A stretch of DNA of 64,000 bases from Secundilactobacillus pentosiphilus (GCF_002217985.1 NZ_BCMI01000005.1:87681-151680), one strand, 5' to 3'; numbered from the stretch's first letter, positions 7,528 through 17,465 are shown. A program made the numbers and translations. The notes: a model not told the origin generated them from the sequence alone.

Positions 7528-10500
7528 ATGAAACTAAAATCGCTAGAAATTAGTGGTTTCAAGTCGTTTGCGGACGATACCAAAATCGAATTTGAAGACG
7601 GCGTCACCGGCATCGTTGGCCCCAACGGAAGTGGCAAAAGCAATATTAGTGAAGCTATTCGGTGGGTCCTTGGAGAACAGTCTGCCAAGAATCTGCGGGG
7701 CAGCCGGATGCCAGACGTTATTTTTAACGGTTCTTCAAAGCGTAAGCCGTTGAACCGCGCTCGAGTAACGATGATTTTGGACAATACTGATCACTATTTG
7801 AAGTCCGACTACACGGAAATTAACGTGACCCGAAAACTATTTCGAAATGGTGAAAGCAGCTATCAGCTTAATGGCCAAGATTGCCGTTTGAAGGATATTT
7901 TGAATTTATTTATGGATTCGGGGATCGGTGACAACGCGTTTTCGATGATTTCTCAAGGGCGGGTTGAATCAATTTTTAACAGCAAGCCGGAAGAACGTCG
8001 GTTTATCGTTGAAGAACTCATTGGTGTTTCAAAGTATCGTCTCGGCAAAGAAAAAGCCAAACGCGAGTTGGATCAAACCGCTGGGTACCTTGACCGAGTT
8101 AATGACTTGATGACAGAGCTCAGTAGTCAGATTGAACCTCTGGCTCAGCAAAGCAGTTTAGCCAAGGAATACGTCACGCAAAAAAAGCAGTTCGATACAT
8201 TAGACCAAACCAGACTGGTGTTAGAAATTGAAACGTTACAAAGTCAGTTAAAAGATCAGCAGGGGCAACTGAAAGAAAAGCAAGCGCGTGTTGCTGATAC
8301 GAAAAAGCAGTTGGCGAATCATTCAACCGAATTGGCGGCCGCCCGAAAAAAGACGGCGGCACTCTCCAACCAAAAGGATGATACTAACCAACACCTGCTA
8401 GACGTGACGTCTCGTAAGCAGCAGGTAGCCGGTGCACAAGCGGTCGATTCTGAACGTCAAAAGCACCAAAAACAAACGTTAAGTGAGCTAACCACTCGTG
8501 TTAACGAAGCCCAAACTAACCTCAATCAGGCTCAAAAAACGCTGACAGGCACGCAAGATCAGTTAAAAAAACTCAAAACCGCTTTGAAACGGGATCGCAG
8601 TACTGCAAGCCAGCTCAAAAAACAGCTTGATGACCTGGATGAAGCTAAATTAGCTGGTGAACAAGACCGTTTGCAGGGCGATTACATTGATCAGCTGCAG
8701 GCCATGACGACTTTGCATAATCAAAAACAGTATTTAGAAAAAAATCAGCAACGGGCAACTTCCGAAAATCAGCAAGCGGATCAGCGGTTGCATGATTTAC
8801 AATCGGAGCTTGCCGAACAGACTGCTAGGTTAAAAACGGCTACGCAAAAGCTACAGACGCAGCAGCAGCAGTACGATAAGTTACGGCAAGCTTGCCAACA
8901 ATTAACTACCGAACACCAGCAGCGGCAAAAGCAAATTGATCAGTTGAATAACCAGTGGCTTTCGGCGCTTGAAGTCAGTCAGCAGGCGAAGGCCCGTCTG
9001 AAGAGCCTGCAAGAATTAGCCCAAAATTACACCGGGTTTTACCAAGGAACCAAAGCCGTCCTGAAAGCTAAAAATCAGCTGACCGGGATTATTGGTCCCG
9101 TTGCAGAACTGTTAGACGTGCCAGAAGAGTATACCAAAGCTGTTGAAGCAGCTATTGGTGCCCAGCAGCAGCACGTAGTTGTTACCGATGAAGCGGCTGG
9201 GAAGGCCGCCATCCGTTATCTCACCCAGAATCAGTTGGGACGCAGTACCTTTTTACCGTTGAATAAAATTAGACTGAATCAGGTTGATCACGATACGCTA
9301 TCAAAATGCCAGCAGGCACCCGGCTTCTTGGGGGTTGCCGCTGACTTAGTGCGGGTTACTGATCGACGGTTAAGACCGGTGGCTGCTCACCTGTTAGGTC
9401 ATTTAATTTTTGCGGATGATCTTAACCATGCCGTCGCATTAGCCAACTTGATCCATCACCGATACCGGATTATTACGCTAGCCGGCGAAGTCATTTCTAC
9501 CAGCGGTGCAATGTCTGGCGGTAAAGATAAGCACGAGCGTCACGGTATTTTGAGTCAAAAACAAGAATTAACCAAGTTGCAAGCCAGTGTGAAGCAGATG
9601 ACCAGTCAGCTTAATGCTAAGCAGGCCGAGTTAAAGAAACTGAAAGAAACACAGAAAAATGATCATCAAACCGATTATCAAGGCCGGCTTAATACGCTGA
9701 ATGCGACCCGTCAGCAGACTGAAAATCAGGTTAAGCTGCTGACTGATCACGTGAATTCCGTCAAAAAACAGATTGCGGTGCACCAAGCGCAATGGGGCCT
9801 CAACCAGCAGGATGAGGATTTTGCGACACAGTTGAGCCGTAATCAGCAGGAGACCGAAGACGCGGAGAAAAAGTTGACGGCGTTGAAGGCCCAAATGGCT
9901 GCACTGAAACAGCAACAGGCCCAACGCAGCGAATCGGTGGCGAAAATTAGTGCCCAGTACCAAGATCAGCGGGCAGTGGTGACCACTGAGTCGGTTCAGG
10001 TCAAACAGTTGGAGAAAGAAGCGGGACAACAGGCTAAGCGTGCTGCCACCCTCGAAAATAACATTAAGGACCTGCAGGCGCGTATCGATGCGTTAAACGC
10101 GGAGCAGTCCGAAACGGGAGAATCTACCCAGGATCACGAATTAACGCTGAAACAGCTTAGGGAAAAAGAACAGCAGCTGCAGGATGCTTTGAAACAGCTA
10201 AATTTGGATCTGGCCTCTGCTAATGATCAGCAAGCCGACTTAGAACGATCGAATCAACTGGCGACAGAAACGTTAAATAACGAACAGCTGACCGTTCAAA
10301 AATTGGACGTTGCCTGCTCAAAACTGAGTTCACAGCTGGATCAGCGTCAAAACACCTTGTCGGAGACGTACCACGTCAGCTTAGGGTTTGCCAAACAAAA
10401 CCAAGTTGATTTACCGATTGATCAAGTCAGAGAAAAGCTGAAACTGCTCAAACGCGGACTAGACGATTTAGGCGAGGTCAACGTTTCAAGTATTGACGAA

Positions 10501-11079
10501 TACGACCGAGTCAAATCACGTTATGACTTTTTGACTCAGCAAAAAGAAGATCTCAGTGCGTCAAAGGATAATTTGCTGGAAACCATGAACGAGATGGATC
10601 AGCAAGTGATCGAACGTTTTGACACGACGTTTAAAACGCTGAACCAGAAGTTTCAAGAGACCTTCGTTAAAATGTTTGGCGGCGGTCAGGCTAAGTTAGT
10701 TCTAACGGATCCCGACCATTTACTGACCACTGGAATTGAGATTATGGCAGAACCGCCTGGAAAACGACTTCAGAGTATGCGATTATTATCTGGTGGTGAA
10801 CGGGCGTTGACTGCTATTACCCTCCTATTTGCAGTGCTGCAGGTCCACCCAGCACCGTTCTGTGTGCTGGATGAAGCCGAAGCTGCTCTGGATCCGGCTA
10901 ATACGGGACGTTTTGCCAGTTTTCTAAATCATTTTGAGGGCGACACGCAGTTTATTGTTATCACCCACCGCAAGGAAACAATGGTGCAAGCTGATCGGCT
11001 GTATGGCATCACCATGCAGGAGTCAGGTGTCTCAAAGATGGTTTCAGTAGATTTAGATAAGACACCAGCTAACAGATAA
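7528..11079 (+). CDS. smc: chromosome segregation protein SMC
   Basis: 1183 residues, normal SMC length. The N-terminal head has Walker A GPNGSGKSN near residue 31. Two long Gln/Lys/Glu-rich coiled coils flank a hinge at about residues 500-660 (GFYQGTKAVLKAK ... AGEVISTSGAMSGG). The C-terminal head has the ABC signature LLSGGERALTAI near residue 1086 and Walker B CVLDEAEAALDP near residue 1112. SMC works with ScpA and ScpB to load at parS sites and align the chromosome arms. The unusually Gln-rich coils are a compositional feature, not a defect. The rnc-smc-ftsY order is conserved in Firmicutes. Confidence 0.97.
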   Translation: MKLKSLEISGFKSFADDTKIEFEDGVTGIVGPNGSGKSNISEAIRWVLGEQSAKNLRGSRMPDVIFNGSSKRKPLNRARVTMILDNTDHYLKSDYTEINVTRKLFRNGESSYQLNGQDCRLKDILNLFMDSGIGDNAFSMISQGRVESIFNSKPEERRFIVEELIGVSKYRLGKEKAKRELDQTAGYLDRVNDLMTELSSQIEPLAQQSSLAKEYVTQKKQFDTLDQTRLVLEIETLQSQLKDQQGQLKEKQARVADTKKQLANHSTELAAARKKTAALSNQKDDTNQHLLDVTSRKQQVAGAQAVDSERQKHQKQTLSELTTRVNEAQTNLNQAQKTLTGTQDQLKKLKTALKRDRSTASQLKKQLDDLDEAKLAGEQDRLQGDYIDQLQAMTTLHNQKQYLEKNQQRATSENQQADQRLHDLQSELAEQTARLKTATQKLQTQQQQYDKLRQACQQLTTEHQQRQKQIDQLNNQWLSALEVSQQAKARLKSLQELAQNYTGFYQGTKAVLKAKNQLTGIIGPVAELLDVPEEYTKAVEAAIGAQQQHVVVTDEAAGKAAIRYLTQNQLGRSTFLPLNKIRLNQVDHDTLSKCQQAPGFLGVAADLVRVTDRRLRPVAAHLLGHLIFADDLNHAVALANLIHHRYRIITLAGEVISTSGAMSGGKDKHERHGILSQKQELTKLQASVKQMTSQLNAKQAELKKLKETQKNDHQTDYQGRLNTLNATRQQTENQVKLLTDHVNSVKKQIAVHQAQWGLNQQDEDFATQLSRNQQETEDAEKKLTALKAQMAALKQQQAQRSESVAKISAQYQDQRAVVTTESVQVKQLEKEAGQQAKRAATLENNIKDLQARIDALNAEQSETGESTQDHELTLKQLREKEQQLQDALKQLNLDLASANDQQADLERSNQLATETLNNEQLTVQKLDVACSKLSSQLDQRQNTLSETYHVSLGFAKQNQVDLPIDQVREKLKLLKRGLDDLGEVNVSSIDEYDRVKSRYDFLTQQKEDLSASKDNLLETMNEMDQQVIERFDTTFKTLNQKFQETFVKMFGGGQAKLVLTDPDHLLTTGIEIMAEPPGKRLQSMRLLSGGERALTAITLLFAVLQVHPAPFCVLDEAEAALDPANTGRFASFLNHFEGDTQFIVITHRKETMVQADRLYGITMQESGVSKMVSVDLDKTPANR

Positions 11080-11106
11080 AGATAATGAAATAAGGGATGT
11101 GATTTT

Positions 11107-12477
11107 GTGGGACTATTTGATTTTTTCAAACGACGCGCTAAAAATGACGAGTCAGAAAAGACTGCGGAGAAGCAGCCTGACACTGAGACGACGCAAACGG
11201 ATGAATCTGCCCCTAAAGCGGATGAGGCTTCTGATTCAAAGGTAGCGCAAACCCAAGCAGAAACGGTATCAACCGCAAATAACGACTCTTCAAAGGCTAC
11301 GGCAGACACAACACCAGAGCAACTGGATAAGAAAGCTGCTGCACCTTCGGAAAAGACTGAAGATCAAAATACTGACTCTTCTGAAACGGGTCAGACCGCT
11401 GATGAAACTGCCCCTCAGGCTGCTGAACCGCAGAGTTTAGCAACCGCAAGCTCAACTGATGAACAGCCCCAAGCAGTAACTGAGCAAGAACCGCAACCTG
11501 ATGCAGTAACCGCTGAGAATTCTGAGCAATCGGAACCAACGGAAGCAGAACGGTACGATAAGGGCCTCGAAAAATCACGGTTGACGTTTGGCCAGCGTTT
11601 AAATCATTTGCTGGCTAACTTCCGTTCCGTTGATGAAGGCTTCTTTGACGACTTGGAAGAAACCTTGATCGGCGCTGACGTTGGTTTTGATATGGCCATG
11701 AAGATCAGTGATGAGCTGCGTGAGGAAGTTAAGCTCAAAAACGTAAAGAAGTCCAAGGACGTTCAAAACGTAGTGGTTGAAAAACTCATTGAACTCTATG
11801 ATCAAGCTGGCAGCAACGAGCAAAATGGGTTGACCTTTGCTAAAGAGGGACCAACCGTTATTTTATTTGTTGGGGTCAACGGGGTGGGCAAAACCACCAC
11901 CATTGGCAAAATGGCCAATCTGTTCAAACAGCAGGGCAAAAAAGTTCTGCTGGCTGCTGCTGACACGTTCCGTGCCGGCGCAATCGAACAGCTTAACGTC
12001 TGGGCCGAACGTGATGGTGTAGACATTGTTAAAAAGCCAGAAAAAAGTGATCCATCTGCCGTAGTTTACGATGCGCTAAAGAAGGCCAAGTCAGAAAACT
12101 ACGATATTTTATTTGTTGACACTGCTGGCCGGCTGCAGAACAAGACCAACTTGATGAATGAATTAGCAAAGATGAAACGGGTCATTACCCGTGAGATTCC
12201 TGATGCACCGCACGAAGTCCTCCTGGTATTGGATGCAACTACCGGTCAAAACGCCTTGAATCAAGCTAAAATGTTCAAGGAGGCCACTGATGTATCCGGT
12301 ATCGTACTGACTAAGCTTGACGGGACGGCTCGTGGTGGGATCGTTCTGGCGATTCGAAACGAACTGCATCTGCCAGTCAAGTACGTCGGCCTGGGTGAAC
12401 ACGTGGATGATTTACGGCCGTTCGAACCAAGCGAATTTGTTTACGGTTTATTCAAAGGTTTGATCGACGTTGAATAA
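11107..12477 (+). CDS. ftsY: signal recognition particle receptor FtsY
   Basis: 456 residues from GTG 11107 (AAGGGATG upstream). Residues 1-10 (GLFDFFKRR) are the short amphipathic membrane anchor. Residues 11-150 are a long acidic, Ala/Thr/Gln/Glu-rich disordered A domain. The NG domain occupies about 160-456 with GTPase G1 [10 protein letters not shown] near residue 256, G3 DTAGR and G4 TKLDG. FtsY docks SRP-ribosome complexes at the membrane together with Ffh, encoded two genes downstream. The A domain is longer than in Bacillus, as is usual in lactobacilli. Confidence 0.96.
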   Translation: MGLFDFFKRRAKNDESEKTAEKQPDTETTQTDESAPKADEASDSKVAQTQAETVSTANNDSSKATADTTPEQLDKKAAAPSEKTEDQNTDSSETGQTADETAPQAAEPQSLATASSTDEQPQAVTEQEPQPDAVTAENSEQSEPTEAERYDKGLEKSRLTFGQRLNHLLANFRSVDEGFFDDLEETLIGADVGFDMAMKISDELREEVKLKNVKKSKDVQNVVVEKLIELYDQAGSNEQNGLTFAKEGPTVILFVGVNGVGKTTTIGKMANLFKQQGKKVLLAAADTFRAGAIEQLNVWAERDGVDIVKKPEKSDPSAVVYDALKKAKSENYDILFVDTAGRLQNKTNLMNELAKMKRVITREIPDAPHEVLLVLDATTGQNALNQAKMFKEATDVSGIVLTKLDGTARGGIVLAIRNELHLPVKYVGLGEHVDDLRPFEPSEFVYGLFKGLIDVE

Positions 12478-12484
12478 TGGCATT

Positions 12485-12712
12485 GAGAGCCTGTGACTTA
12501 AGTCTATATTGATAAGGATGCCAGTTAATTCCTTAACTAAAACACAACGTAGGATTTACTTTTGTTTCCTCCTTTCATATAGCCTTAACCCGCTCCATAA
12601 CTCAGATTCCGGCCATTTAACACCCAAAAGTGCCCTCCCGATCAAAACCATCGGCAGAACGCTTTTGGGTGTTAAATTCTGGAATCTACCGAGTCAAGTC
12701 ACGGCCTCTTTG
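12485..12712 (+). repeat. intergenic repeat element, copy A: inverted ends and a long hairpin
   Basis: A 228-base element fills the ftsY-ylxM gap. The left end (AGAGCCTGTGACTTAAGTCT, 12486-12505) is an imperfect inverted match of the right end, whose complement reads AGAGGCCGTGACTTGACTC (12691-12709). Inside, TTTAACACCCAAAAG (12616-12630) pairs perfectly with CTTTTGGGTGTTAAA (12662-12676); the stem is extended outward by AGATTCC/GGAATCT (12604-12610/12681-12687) and inward by CCGAT/ATCGG. Blocks 12493-12526 and 12577-12615 recur at 41415-41582 on the other strand with 3/34 and 5/39 differences. No credible protein is encoded. Best described as a MITE-like or structured-RNA repeat. Confidence 0.75.
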
Positions 12713-12751
12713 ACTTTTTATAGAGCAAACCCTATCGCTATTGTTAGGATT

Positions 12752-12760
12752 TGGTATAAT
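12752..12760 (+). promoter_or_regulatory. extended -10 promoter of ylxM-ffh
   Basis: TGGTATAAT: TATAAT at 12755-12760 preceded by TG one base upstream. It sits about 50 bases before ylxM, just outside repeat copy A. No good -35 box is visible, as is normal for extended -10 promoters. Confidence 0.5.
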
Positions 12761-12808
12761 GGATAGGCTAGGTCAAGTCGTTTGCGAGTTAAGCAGGAGG
12801 GTGACAAC

Positions 12809-13150
12809 GTGGAGATTGAAAAAAACAACCGGATCAATTCGCTGTTTGCCTTTTATCAGCCGCTATTGACCAAAAAACAAAATGACTACATGCAACTCTA
12901 TTACGGCGATGATTTTTCATTAGGTGAAATTTCTGAAGACTACCACGTTAGTCGACAAGCGGTCTACGATAATATTCGTCGGACTGAGAAAATTCTTGAA
13001 ACCTATGAAAAAAAGCTGCATCTCCTAGAAGAATTCACCAAGCGGAATCAATTGGCGGATGAAATCCAGGGTTACGTTGCCAAACAATATCCAAATGATC
13101 AACAACTTAACCAGCTGGTCAATCGATTAGAATCAGCTGAAGAAGAATGA
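12809..13150 (+). CDS. ylxM: YlxM/p13-type SRP-associated DNA-binding-like protein
   Basis: 113 residues from GTG 12809; AGGAGGG is at 12796-12802 and an upstream TTG (12782) lacks a site. The protein is a small helix-turn-helix of sigma-70 region 4 type: [20 protein letters not shown] forms the HTH, and the C-terminal half is a charged helix. YlxM proteins are always encoded with ffh and are thought to modulate SRP GTPase activity in Gram-positive bacteria. The gene ends 18 bases before ffh and is cotranscribed with it. Confidence 0.92.
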   Translation: MEIEKNNRINSLFAFYQPLLTKKQNDYMQLYYGDDFSLGEISEDYHVSRQAVYDNIRRTEKILETYEKKLHLLEEFTKRNQLADEIQGYVAKQYPNDQQLNQLVNRLESAEEE

Positions 13151-13168
13151 AAGTTAGGTGCATAATAA

Positions 13169-14617
13169 ATGGCATTTGAAGGACTAACCGAGCGTTTACA
13201 AAACGCCATGAAGAAACTTCGTGGCAAAGGGAAAATTTCCGAATCTGATTTACGCGATACCATGCGTGAGATTCGACTCGCGTTACTAGAGGCCGATGTT
13301 AACTTTGACGTCGTTAAAGACTTCGTTAAAACCGTTCGTGAGCGGGCAGTCGGCTCCAAAGTGCTGGAAGGGTTAAACCCCGCTCAGCAAATTGTTAAAA
13401 TCGTTGATGAAGAATTAACCAAGACCATGGGTGAAACGGCAGTTCAGCTCAACAAAGCACCGAAGATTCCGACCATTATTATGATGGTTGGTCTTCAAGG
13501 TGCTGGTAAGACGACCACCGTTGGTAAATTAGCTAACCGGCTTAAAACCGAAGAAAAGGCGCGTCCACTGATGATTGCGGCCGATGTTTATCGACCGGCT
13601 GCGATCGATCAATTAGTGACCGTTGGTAAGCAGATCGACGTCCCCGTTTTTGAAATGGGAACGGATACTGATCCCGTTGAAATCGTGCGTCAGGGACTTG
13701 CCAAAGCGGAAGCTGACCACAACGATTACGTCTTTATTGATACTGCTGGTCGCTTGCAAATCGATGAACAGTTAATGGACGAGCTGGCCCGCATCAAAGC
13801 GTTGGCCAATCCGAATGAAATTATGCTGGTCGTTGATGCCATGACTGGTCAAAACGCCGTGGCAACGGCTGAGGGCTTTAACGATAAACTGGACGTCACC
13901 GGTGTGATCCTCACTAAGTTAGATGGTGATACCCGTGGTGGTGCCGCTCTGTCGATTCGCGCGGTCACAGGAAAACCCATCAAGTTCGTTGGTGAAGGTG
14001 AAAAGATGTCCGATTTGGACGTCTTCCATCCTGACCGAATGGCTTCTCGGATTCTGGGCATGGGGGATATGTTATCCCTGATCGAAAAGACTCAAAAAGA
14101 GTATGACGAAAAGCAAGCGCAAGAGTTAACGGAAAAAATGCGTGAGAATTCGTTTGATTTCAACGACTTCTTGGGTCAAATGCAGCAAATCCAAAAGATG
14201 GGCCCTATGGATCAGATCATGAAAATGATTCCTGGCATGGCCAACAACCCAGCATTGGCTAACGCTCAAATGGATCCTAAGGATATGGAACATATTAAAG
14301 CAATCATCTATTCGATGACCGAGCAGGAACGGACGGATCCGGACGTTTTGAATCCTTCTCGCCGCCGCCGGATTGCTGGTGGTTCTGGCCGACCAGTTCA
14401 AGAAGTTAACCGGATGATCAAGCAGTTTAACCAAATGAAGAAAATGATGAATCAAGTCTCCAAGGGAAACTTCTCCGGTATGCAGGGCATGATGAACAAC
14501 GCCGGCATGGGGAATGCGCTTGGCGGCAAGATGGGGCAGATGGCAATGAAATCCATGTCCCGTCGAATTAAGAAAAACAAGAAACGCCGGAATAATCTAA
14601 GACGGCGCCGGAAATAA
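13169..14617 (+). CDS. ffh: signal recognition particle protein Ffh (SRP54)
   Basis: 482 residues. The N domain covers about 1-90; the G domain has P-loop GLQGAGKTTT (residue 108), DTAGRLQ, the TKLDGDTRGG motif and GEGEKMSDL; the Met-rich M domain runs from about residue 300 with the RNA-binding helices (PSRRRRIAGGSG near 392) and a very basic C-terminus. Ffh binds signal sequences and the 4.5S/scRNA and delivers ribosomes to FtsY. Ordinary length. A terminator follows, so ffh ends the ylxM-ffh transcript. Confidence 0.97.
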   Translation: MAFEGLTERLQNAMKKLRGKGKISESDLRDTMREIRLALLEADVNFDVVKDFVKTVRERAVGSKVLEGLNPAQQIVKIVDEELTKTMGETAVQLNKAPKIPTIIMMVGLQGAGKTTTVGKLANRLKTEEKARPLMIAADVYRPAAIDQLVTVGKQIDVPVFEMGTDTDPVEIVRQGLAKAEADHNDYVFIDTAGRLQIDEQLMDELARIKALANPNEIMLVVDAMTGQNAVATAEGFNDKLDVTGVILTKLDGDTRGGAALSIRAVTGKPIKFVGEGEKMSDLDVFHPDRMASRILGMGDMLSLIEKTQKEYDEKQAQELTEKMRENSFDFNDFLGQMQQIQKMGPMDQIMKMIPGMANNPALANAQMDPKDMEHIKAIIYSMTEQERTDPDVLNPSRRRRIAGGSGRPVQEVNRMIKQFNQMKKMMNQVSKGNFSGMQGMMNNAGMGNALGGKMGQMAMKSMSRRIKKNKKRRNNLRRRRK

Positions 14618-14630
14618 CGTGTCAATTACT

Positions 14631-14662
14631 GAGTCGGGGGTGAAAACCCTGGACTCTTTTTT
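14631..14662 (+). terminator. terminator after ffh
   Basis: GAGTC-GGGGG and CCCTG-GACTC arms (14631-14640 and 14648-14656) surround a TGAAAA loop and are followed by TTTTTT. Confidence 0.75.
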
Positions 14663-14686
14663 GAAAAAACGGAAGAGGGCGAATCA

Positions 14687-15844
14687 ATGTTATCATTTCA
14701 AGAACTAGTGACGGCAATTCCGGTGGTACTCAAGGCTGGTAATGTGCCGGCAATCGTCGGCGAAGCTGGCATCGGTAAGTCAGCGTTAGTTCAAACTGTG
14801 GCGGAAAAGATGAACGCCAAGCTATTTACAACGGTGGTAAGCCTCTCTGAAAAGGGTGATTTGGCTATTCCAATACCGCCAATGACGGAGAAGGCCTTTG
14901 TTAAAACTTCGGCATACGGTGAATTAGCAGACGTTAAGTTCGGCTATACCCACACACTCATTGAAATTATTCAGTGGGCACAAGCACACCCGCAGCAGCC
15001 GATTATTTGGTTCCTTGATGAATTCAACCGCGGTACCCAGGCGGTTCAAAGTGAGCTGATGAATCTGGTGTTACAGCGCCAAATCAACAGTTTGCGGCTG
15101 CCGGACCAGGTTCACATGGTGTTAGCTGAAAACCCCGATGCCACGATGGCGGGCTTTGAAACCAGTGACTACGGGGTAACCGTCGGCGATGCTGCCATCA
15201 ATGACCGAACGGTACGTCTGGTGATGCAAGCAGACGTTTCGGATTGGCTGCAGTGGGCTAAATCCAAGGGCAACATCATTGGCAGCGTTCAACGGTTTAT
15301 TGAAGAAAATCCGCAGCAGCTGGCACCTAAAGAACATGACGATGATTTATACCCGACGCCACGAGCCTGGGAACGGGTCTCTTCGAACTTGCAAGCCCTA
15401 GGTGAGCTGCCAGCTGATGAACAGCAGCGATTGCGCCTGGACCTTTTACAGGGTGATTTAGGTGTTACCGTGGGTCAAAGTTTTGAACAATTTGTCCGCC
15501 AGCAAACGGCAGGACTCACCGCCCAGGAAATTTATGCTGGGGACACGTTAAAGCCAGCAGTGGCTCAAATTTTTAACGAAGCCGGTATCGACCAGCAGCA
15601 ATCCATCATGAACAGCTTGATTCAGCAAACCGATACCTATCCACTAACGGATGGAACCTACGCGAGCCGTTTTACGACTTTGCTGAACTTAATGCCGGTT
15701 GACGCCCAGTTTGCCGTTGCCCTGAAGCTCACAGAAGTACCTGACCTATTAGAACGGCTTTATCAGGCCGCTCAGGAAACCCCGTTAGTCAAACAGCTGT
15801 ACGATCAGCTAACGGCCATTGGATTAAAAAACAACGTCAACTGA
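14687..15844 (+). CDS. MoxR-family AAA+ ATPase
   Basis: 385 residues. Walker A is GEAGIGKS at residues 25-32 and Walker B IIWFLDEFNRG with D111/E112; NPDATMAGFETSDYG matches the sensor-1 region of MoxR ATPases. These proteins act as chaperone-like remodelling ATPases together with a VWA-domain partner, and the next gene, 16 bases downstream, encodes one. The pair plus a small third gene is inserted between ffh and rpsP, an otherwise conserved translation cluster. Substrate is unknown. GAGGG upstream of ATG 14687 is the ribosome binding site. Confidence 0.85.
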   Translation: MLSFQELVTAIPVVLKAGNVPAIVGEAGIGKSALVQTVAEKMNAKLFTTVVSLSEKGDLAIPIPPMTEKAFVKTSAYGELADVKFGYTHTLIEIIQWAQAHPQQPIIWFLDEFNRGTQAVQSELMNLVLQRQINSLRLPDQVHMVLAENPDATMAGFETSDYGVTVGDAAINDRTVRLVMQADVSDWLQWAKSKGNIIGSVQRFIEENPQQLAPKEHDDDLYPTPRAWERVSSNLQALGELPADEQQRLRLDLLQGDLGVTVGQSFEQFVRQQTAGLTAQEIYAGDTLKPAVAQIFNEAGIDQQQSIMNSLIQQTDTYPLTDGTYASRFTTLLNLMPVDAQFAVALKLTEVPDLLERLYQAAQETPLVKQLYDQLTAIGLKNNVN

Positions 15845-15860
15845 GAGGGGGACTTAGTAT

Positions 15861-17111
15861 ATGTTTCGTGAGCAGTTGGATAACTTGGCTGATTTGCAGG
15901 ATCAACGGCAACTGCAGCAGCAAACGCAATTACTGTTTCAGCGACTCACCAGTCACTTGCTTAATAGTCAGCGTTTCTATGGCGAACTGCTGTTACGGCT
16001 GGATAAGCATGCCAACTTGCAGCTGCCCGTTGCCATTGCACTCACAACAGCTAAGAAACCCGCTTTGCTGATCAACCCCCAGCGGTTAAGCGACACGGTT
16101 AAGTCTGATGATGACCTTTTAAGCTTAGTTCAGCATGTTGTGAGTCACTTAGCCTGGCAGCATCCAGAGCGGTATGCGGATCAGGGTAACGACCCACTGG
16201 TTCAGCTAGCAACGGATATGACTGTTAACGAACACCTCCGGCCATTGTATCCGGAAGCGATTACCCGGCAGCACGTTAATTTCAAACTCGGCCTGCATCT
16301 GTCAGCTGACCTGGGTTCAGCTGAATACCTGACAGCATTAAAAACAGCCCTTCGAAAAGACCAGGATGGTACCCAAGCAAAACAGATCAAGCGGTTACTG
16401 GGACATTCCCCAGAAAGCCATCTTGGCTGGCAGCAGTTGACGCAGGAAACGAAATTGCAATTAAACCAACTCGTTGCCAGTTCGTGGGAGGAAACGCCAA
16501 CGAAGCAGCGGGGAATTTTGCCCAGCAGACTGCAGCATCAATTAAACCGGCGACCCGCAAGACTGGCACTCGACTGGCGCAAGTTAGTCATGGTGGGCTT
16601 AAATGGACCGCAAAAACGACAGGAGCCGGCTTTTAACCGGTTTAACCGCCGGCAGCCTTACCGCTTAGACCTACCTGGTAAAACGCGGGCTGCTACACGC
16701 CAGCTTTATTTATTTGTCGATCAGTCCGGCTCCATGACGGATGCTGAAGTTCAAAATATTCTCGCCCAAATTGTGCAGCTTTTGAGGCGATATCGTGATA
16801 AAATTACGGTAATTCCGTTTGATGCCGTTGTACATGAGGATCAAAAACAGGCAGTCTCTCACAGCAATCAAGTTGCGTTTCAGCGAGTTGCCGGCGGCGG
16901 GACGGCCTACCAGCCGATTTTTGATTGGCTGGCCGAACAGGGTGCTAATGATTTAAATGCATTAGTACTGATTTTAACTGATGGACATGGTGAAGATACG
17001 GTGACCACTCATGGCTTGACTAATTTGGTCTGGGGATTAACCACTACCCGAGATGATCTATCCGTGAAAAAGCCCGTGGGCACGGTTACCGCGATTCGTG
17101 AAAGGAAGTAG
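15861..17111 (+). CDS. VWA-domain protein, partner of the MoxR ATPase
   Basis: 416 residues. Residues 1-260 are a DUF2201-type putative metallopeptidase-like region: the segment LLSLVQHVVSHLAWQHPERY resembles its N-terminal domain, but the usual HExxH is not seen, HVVSH being in its place. From about residue 280 a von Willebrand A domain begins with an intact MIDAS motif DQSGS (287-291), followed by GGGTAYQP and ILTDGHGED. MoxR/VWA pairs work in metal-dependent assembly or activation of other proteins. AGAGGGGG precedes the ATG. Cotranscribed with the ATPase and with the small gene 5 bases downstream. Confidence 0.8.
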   Translation: MFREQLDNLADLQDQRQLQQQTQLLFQRLTSHLLNSQRFYGELLLRLDKHANLQLPVAIALTTAKKPALLINPQRLSDTVKSDDDLLSLVQHVVSHLAWQHPERYADQGNDPLVQLATDMTVNEHLRPLYPEAITRQHVNFKLGLHLSADLGSAEYLTALKTALRKDQDGTQAKQIKRLLGHSPESHLGWQQLTQETKLQLNQLVASSWEETPTKQRGILPSRLQHQLNRRPARLALDWRKLVMVGLNGPQKRQEPAFNRFNRRQPYRLDLPGKTRAATRQLYLFVDQSGSMTDAEVQNILAQIVQLLRRYRDKITVIPFDAVVHEDQKQAVSHSNQVAFQRVAGGGTAYQPIFDWLAEQGANDLNALVLILTDGHGEDTVTTHGLTNLVWGLTTTRDDLSVKKPVGTVTAIRERK

Positions 17112-17116
17112 CTTTT

Positions 17117-17404
17117 ATGCTGACAGCCCAGCAATTACGTGCCGTGATTCAACAAAATAGGCCTTTTAAGCGAGCCTTGAGTATTTTGAAGGATGACTGG
17201 CAGACAATCAATGATCAAAATCCGCTGGCACGGCAATTGATGACCGTGGACGATCTGCAATTTGCGTTGGCACTGCAGTCGATTCAGTCAGAAAATCAAT
17301 TTGCGGATACCCAAAATTACACTAGTGTCATGGCATTTGTTCACACGCATCAAGACGATTTTGCACCCGGCAGCCGGGAATTTTTACTTCAGGCTTTTAA
17401 GTGA
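17117..17404 (+). CDS. small hypothetical protein of the MoxR/VWA unit
   Basis: 95 residues, soluble, helix-rich, with no recognised domain. It starts 5 bases after the VWA gene; GAAAGGAAG overlapping that gene's end is the ribosome binding site. Tight spacing suggests it works with the ATPase/VWA pair, perhaps as substrate or adaptor (inference). Pattern: AQQLRAVIQQNRPFKRAL at the start and FAPGSREFLLQAFK at the end. Confidence 0.65.
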   Translation: MLTAQQLRAVIQQNRPFKRALSILKDDWQTINDQNPLARQLMTVDDLQFALALQSIQSENQFADTQNYTSVMAFVHTHQDDFAPGSREFLLQAFK

Positions 17405-17465
17405 CATTTTTTTACAGCCATTGGTTTAAAAAAAGTTAATCACGCTTACAGCCACTTTGTTTTCA

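Noticed and set aside
9631..10029. 132-codon antisense frame in smc
   Set aside because: Leu/Gln-rich product mirrors the coiled-coil codons of smc on the other strand; no start signals.
12509..12766. Open frame of 85 codons inside the ftsY-ylxM gap
   Set aside because: It runs across the inverted-repeat hairpin of repeat copy A, has no ribosome binding site and no family resemblance; the region is better explained by the repeat element.
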